Positions 5,673 to 6,247 of a stretch of DNA of 6,247 nucleotides are shown piece after piece. The translations under genes and the position numbers were made by a program. This stretch comes from Bacteroidota bacterium. GTDB lineage: Bacteria > Bacteroidota > Bacteroidia > Sphingobacteriales > Sphingobacteriaceae. The stretch covers positions 1 to 6,247 of the forward strand of contig JANYAB010000026.1 in the NCBI GenBank assembly GCA_025355225.1, written 5' to 3'. Position 1 is the stretch's first letter, and every line of letters begins with the position of its first letter. The notes under the pieces were generated by a model. That model saw only the letters and a program-made list of their open reading frames with translations. It was not told the origin of the DNA and searched no databases.

Positions 5673-5673
5673 T
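5494..5673 (-). CDS. Residual 59-residue hydrophobic ORF spanning the decayed copy (doubtful)
   Basis: ATG 5673 opens a 59-codon frame ending at TAG 5496-5494. The product is very hydrophobic: about residues 5-22 (LVLALSFVVVVIGLYVIL region) and 26-48 could be two membrane helices. Residues ~20-32 (ILTTEVFYVIFAA) align in frame with IFSTEALYVIFAV of the intact membrane protein. After the 122-base deletion the ORF reads a different frame from its ancestor, so its C-terminal third is novel. An AG-rich stretch lies about 12 bases before the ATG. It starts 4 bases after the kinase stub ends. It may be translated as part of the operon message, but the simplest reading is a chance open frame in a pseudogene. 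Confidence 0.2.
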   Translation of the reverse strand: MFAKLVLALSFVVVVIGLYVILTTEVFYVIFAALTVGIIIRVLFRYIFDMVSILHSACS

Positions 5674-5677
5674 TTAA

Positions 5678-5737
5678 TTAATATACTCTTTCAAATCCTA
5701 TGCGATTATCCCGTCTTCCTATACTGTCATTATACAT
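5678..5737 (-). pseudogene. 19-codon remnant of a duplicated histidine-kinase start
   Basis: ATG 5737 to TAA 5680-5678 encodes MYNDSIGRRDNRIGFERVY. It aligns with the intact kinase N-terminus MHKDSIGIQDDSIG over about 14 residues (M..DSIG..D..IG). It overlaps the end of the membrane-protein gene exactly as the intact kinase does with the decayed copy: ATGTATAA at 5730-5737 against ATGCATAA at 5444-5451. Homology stops after the IG codons (about 5696), just before the hydrophobic helix would begin. The rest of this kinase copy is missing, consistent with a deletion that removed most of it together with the start of the inner membrane-protein copy. Confidence 0.7.
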
Positions 5738-6247
5738 TCGTAGTTGCAATTCCTTTTTTATCCATTAAAATAGTTATTCCCAAGAGCACGCTAAATACAA
5801 TGTCGATGCTATACCAAAAAAACATAGCAATAGGGCTATGAAGATTATGCTGACTGCGGTAATTCATAAGTGCTAAATTTAAAAACATAGTGGTTGAAAA
5901 AAATAATATCGCAGTATTGAACCAAAAAACGCTTTGCCTGGTTATATCAATTTGAATGGGGTATAATAGCATTTGTTTATACAATAACACAGCAAATATC
6001 ACATACAATGCCTCGGTTGAAAAAATCACATAGGTTGGGAAAGTCTTGTTGTATGGTTGCAAAAGTAGCGCATTGATAATAAAAAATATGATTATCAGAA
6101 TTACAGAAAAAAGCACCAGTTTTTTTATGTATTTGCTTTTGAACAGGTAATAATATATAAGGGCATAAAAAATGTATTCGATTATTGTTTGTGCATGACT
6201 TAAACCAAAATTGTTTTTATAAATGGCGATATAGTAGCTGTTGCCGA
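5730..6247 (-). CDS. Multi-pass membrane protein upstream of the kinase (partial, start beyond right edge)
   Basis: The frame ending at TAA 5732-5730 stays open to the right edge, giving 171 visible residues; the true start is outside the window. Five hydrophobic helices are visible in order: HAQTIIEYIFYALIYYYLF; LVLFSVILIIIFFIINALLL; YVIFSTEALYVIFAVLL; VFWFNTAILFFSTTMFLNLA; and AMFFWYSIDIVFSVLLGITI. The short basic tail is DKKGIATTNV. The pattern (a TIIE-containing helix, then YYYLFKSKYIKK, then paired helices) resembles an uncharacterised ~220-240 residue, roughly seven-helix family that in Bacteroidota often lies next to a NarL-type kinase/regulator pair (recollection, not searched). A role as membrane sensor for the kinase is inference. 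GTG 6116 is not the start, because clear coding sequence continues upstream of it. Confidence 0.75.
   Translation of the reverse strand, partial: GNSYYIAIYKNNFGLSHAQTIIEYIFYALIYYYLFKSKYIKKLVLFSVILIIIFFIINALLLQPYNKTFPTYVIFSTEALYVIFAVLLYKQMLLYPIQIDITRQSVFWFNTAILFFSTTMFLNLALMNYRSQHNLHSPIAMFFWYSIDIVFSVLLGITILMDKKGIATTNV

Noticed and set aside
6114..6116. GTG 6116 as the start of the membrane protein (128 residues)
   Set aside because: Forty-three further in-frame codons with membrane-protein character continue to the right edge without a stop, so the gene is partial rather than short.
1..6247. CRISPR array, tRNA/rRNA gene, insertion sequence or defence system
   Set aside because: I looked for spaced direct repeats, tRNA-like ends, transposase motifs and terminal inverted repeats and saw none; the AATCA array is far too short for a CRISPR.

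Overview
The window looks like a Bacteroidota chromosome from the Sphingobacteriaceae (Mucilaginibacter/Pedobacter type). It is AT-rich, genes lack Shine-Dalgarno sites, neighbours overlap tightly, and the protein families fit: a long Nif3-like protein with an inserted domain, a C4 zinc-ribbon coiled-coil protein, DUF2809, a PA0069-type radical SAM enzyme and a NarL/LuxR two-component pair. The lineage was judged by eye from protein sequence; no search was run. The first ~235 bases are an exception. They are about two-thirds G+C and read like Acidobacteria: the C-terminus of an Oar/TonB-receptor-like protein, then the signal peptide of a secreted protein. They break abruptly into the last ~48 codons of an alpha-L-fucosidase-like gene with Bacteroidota codon use. 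This junction is most simply a chimeric contig.

Layout: 2-157 and 151-~233 (+) are the foreign-looking pieces. 240-386 (+) is the glycosidase 3' end. 481-1578 and 1578-2321 (+) are a Nif3-like metal protein and a zinc-ribbon protein sharing one base (TAATG), closed by a hairpin terminator at 2363-2398. 2432-2812 (+) is a DUF2809 membrane protein. It converges on a minus-strand block across a 15-bp hairpin (2822-2854) and a phased AATCA array (2863-2899).

The minus-strand block, in transcription order, is: a multi-pass membrane protein running off the right edge (5730-6247); a 19-codon histidine-kinase stub (5678-5737); a decayed second copy of the membrane protein (5444-~5672); an intact sensor kinase (4603-5451); its response regulator (3999-4637); and a radical SAM protein (2893-3969). 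The kinase has almost no extracytoplasmic part, so the membrane protein is a plausible sensory partner (inference).

The main internal discovery is that the [membrane protein - kinase start] unit occurs twice in tandem. The two copies share the protein's C-terminus, the unusual 8-base gene overlap (ATGnnTAA) and the first ~14 kinase codons. The inner membrane-protein copy has a nonsense codon and a 122-nt net deletion, and the outer kinase copy has been deleted down to a stub. This is a two-component cassette caught after duplication and partial collapse.
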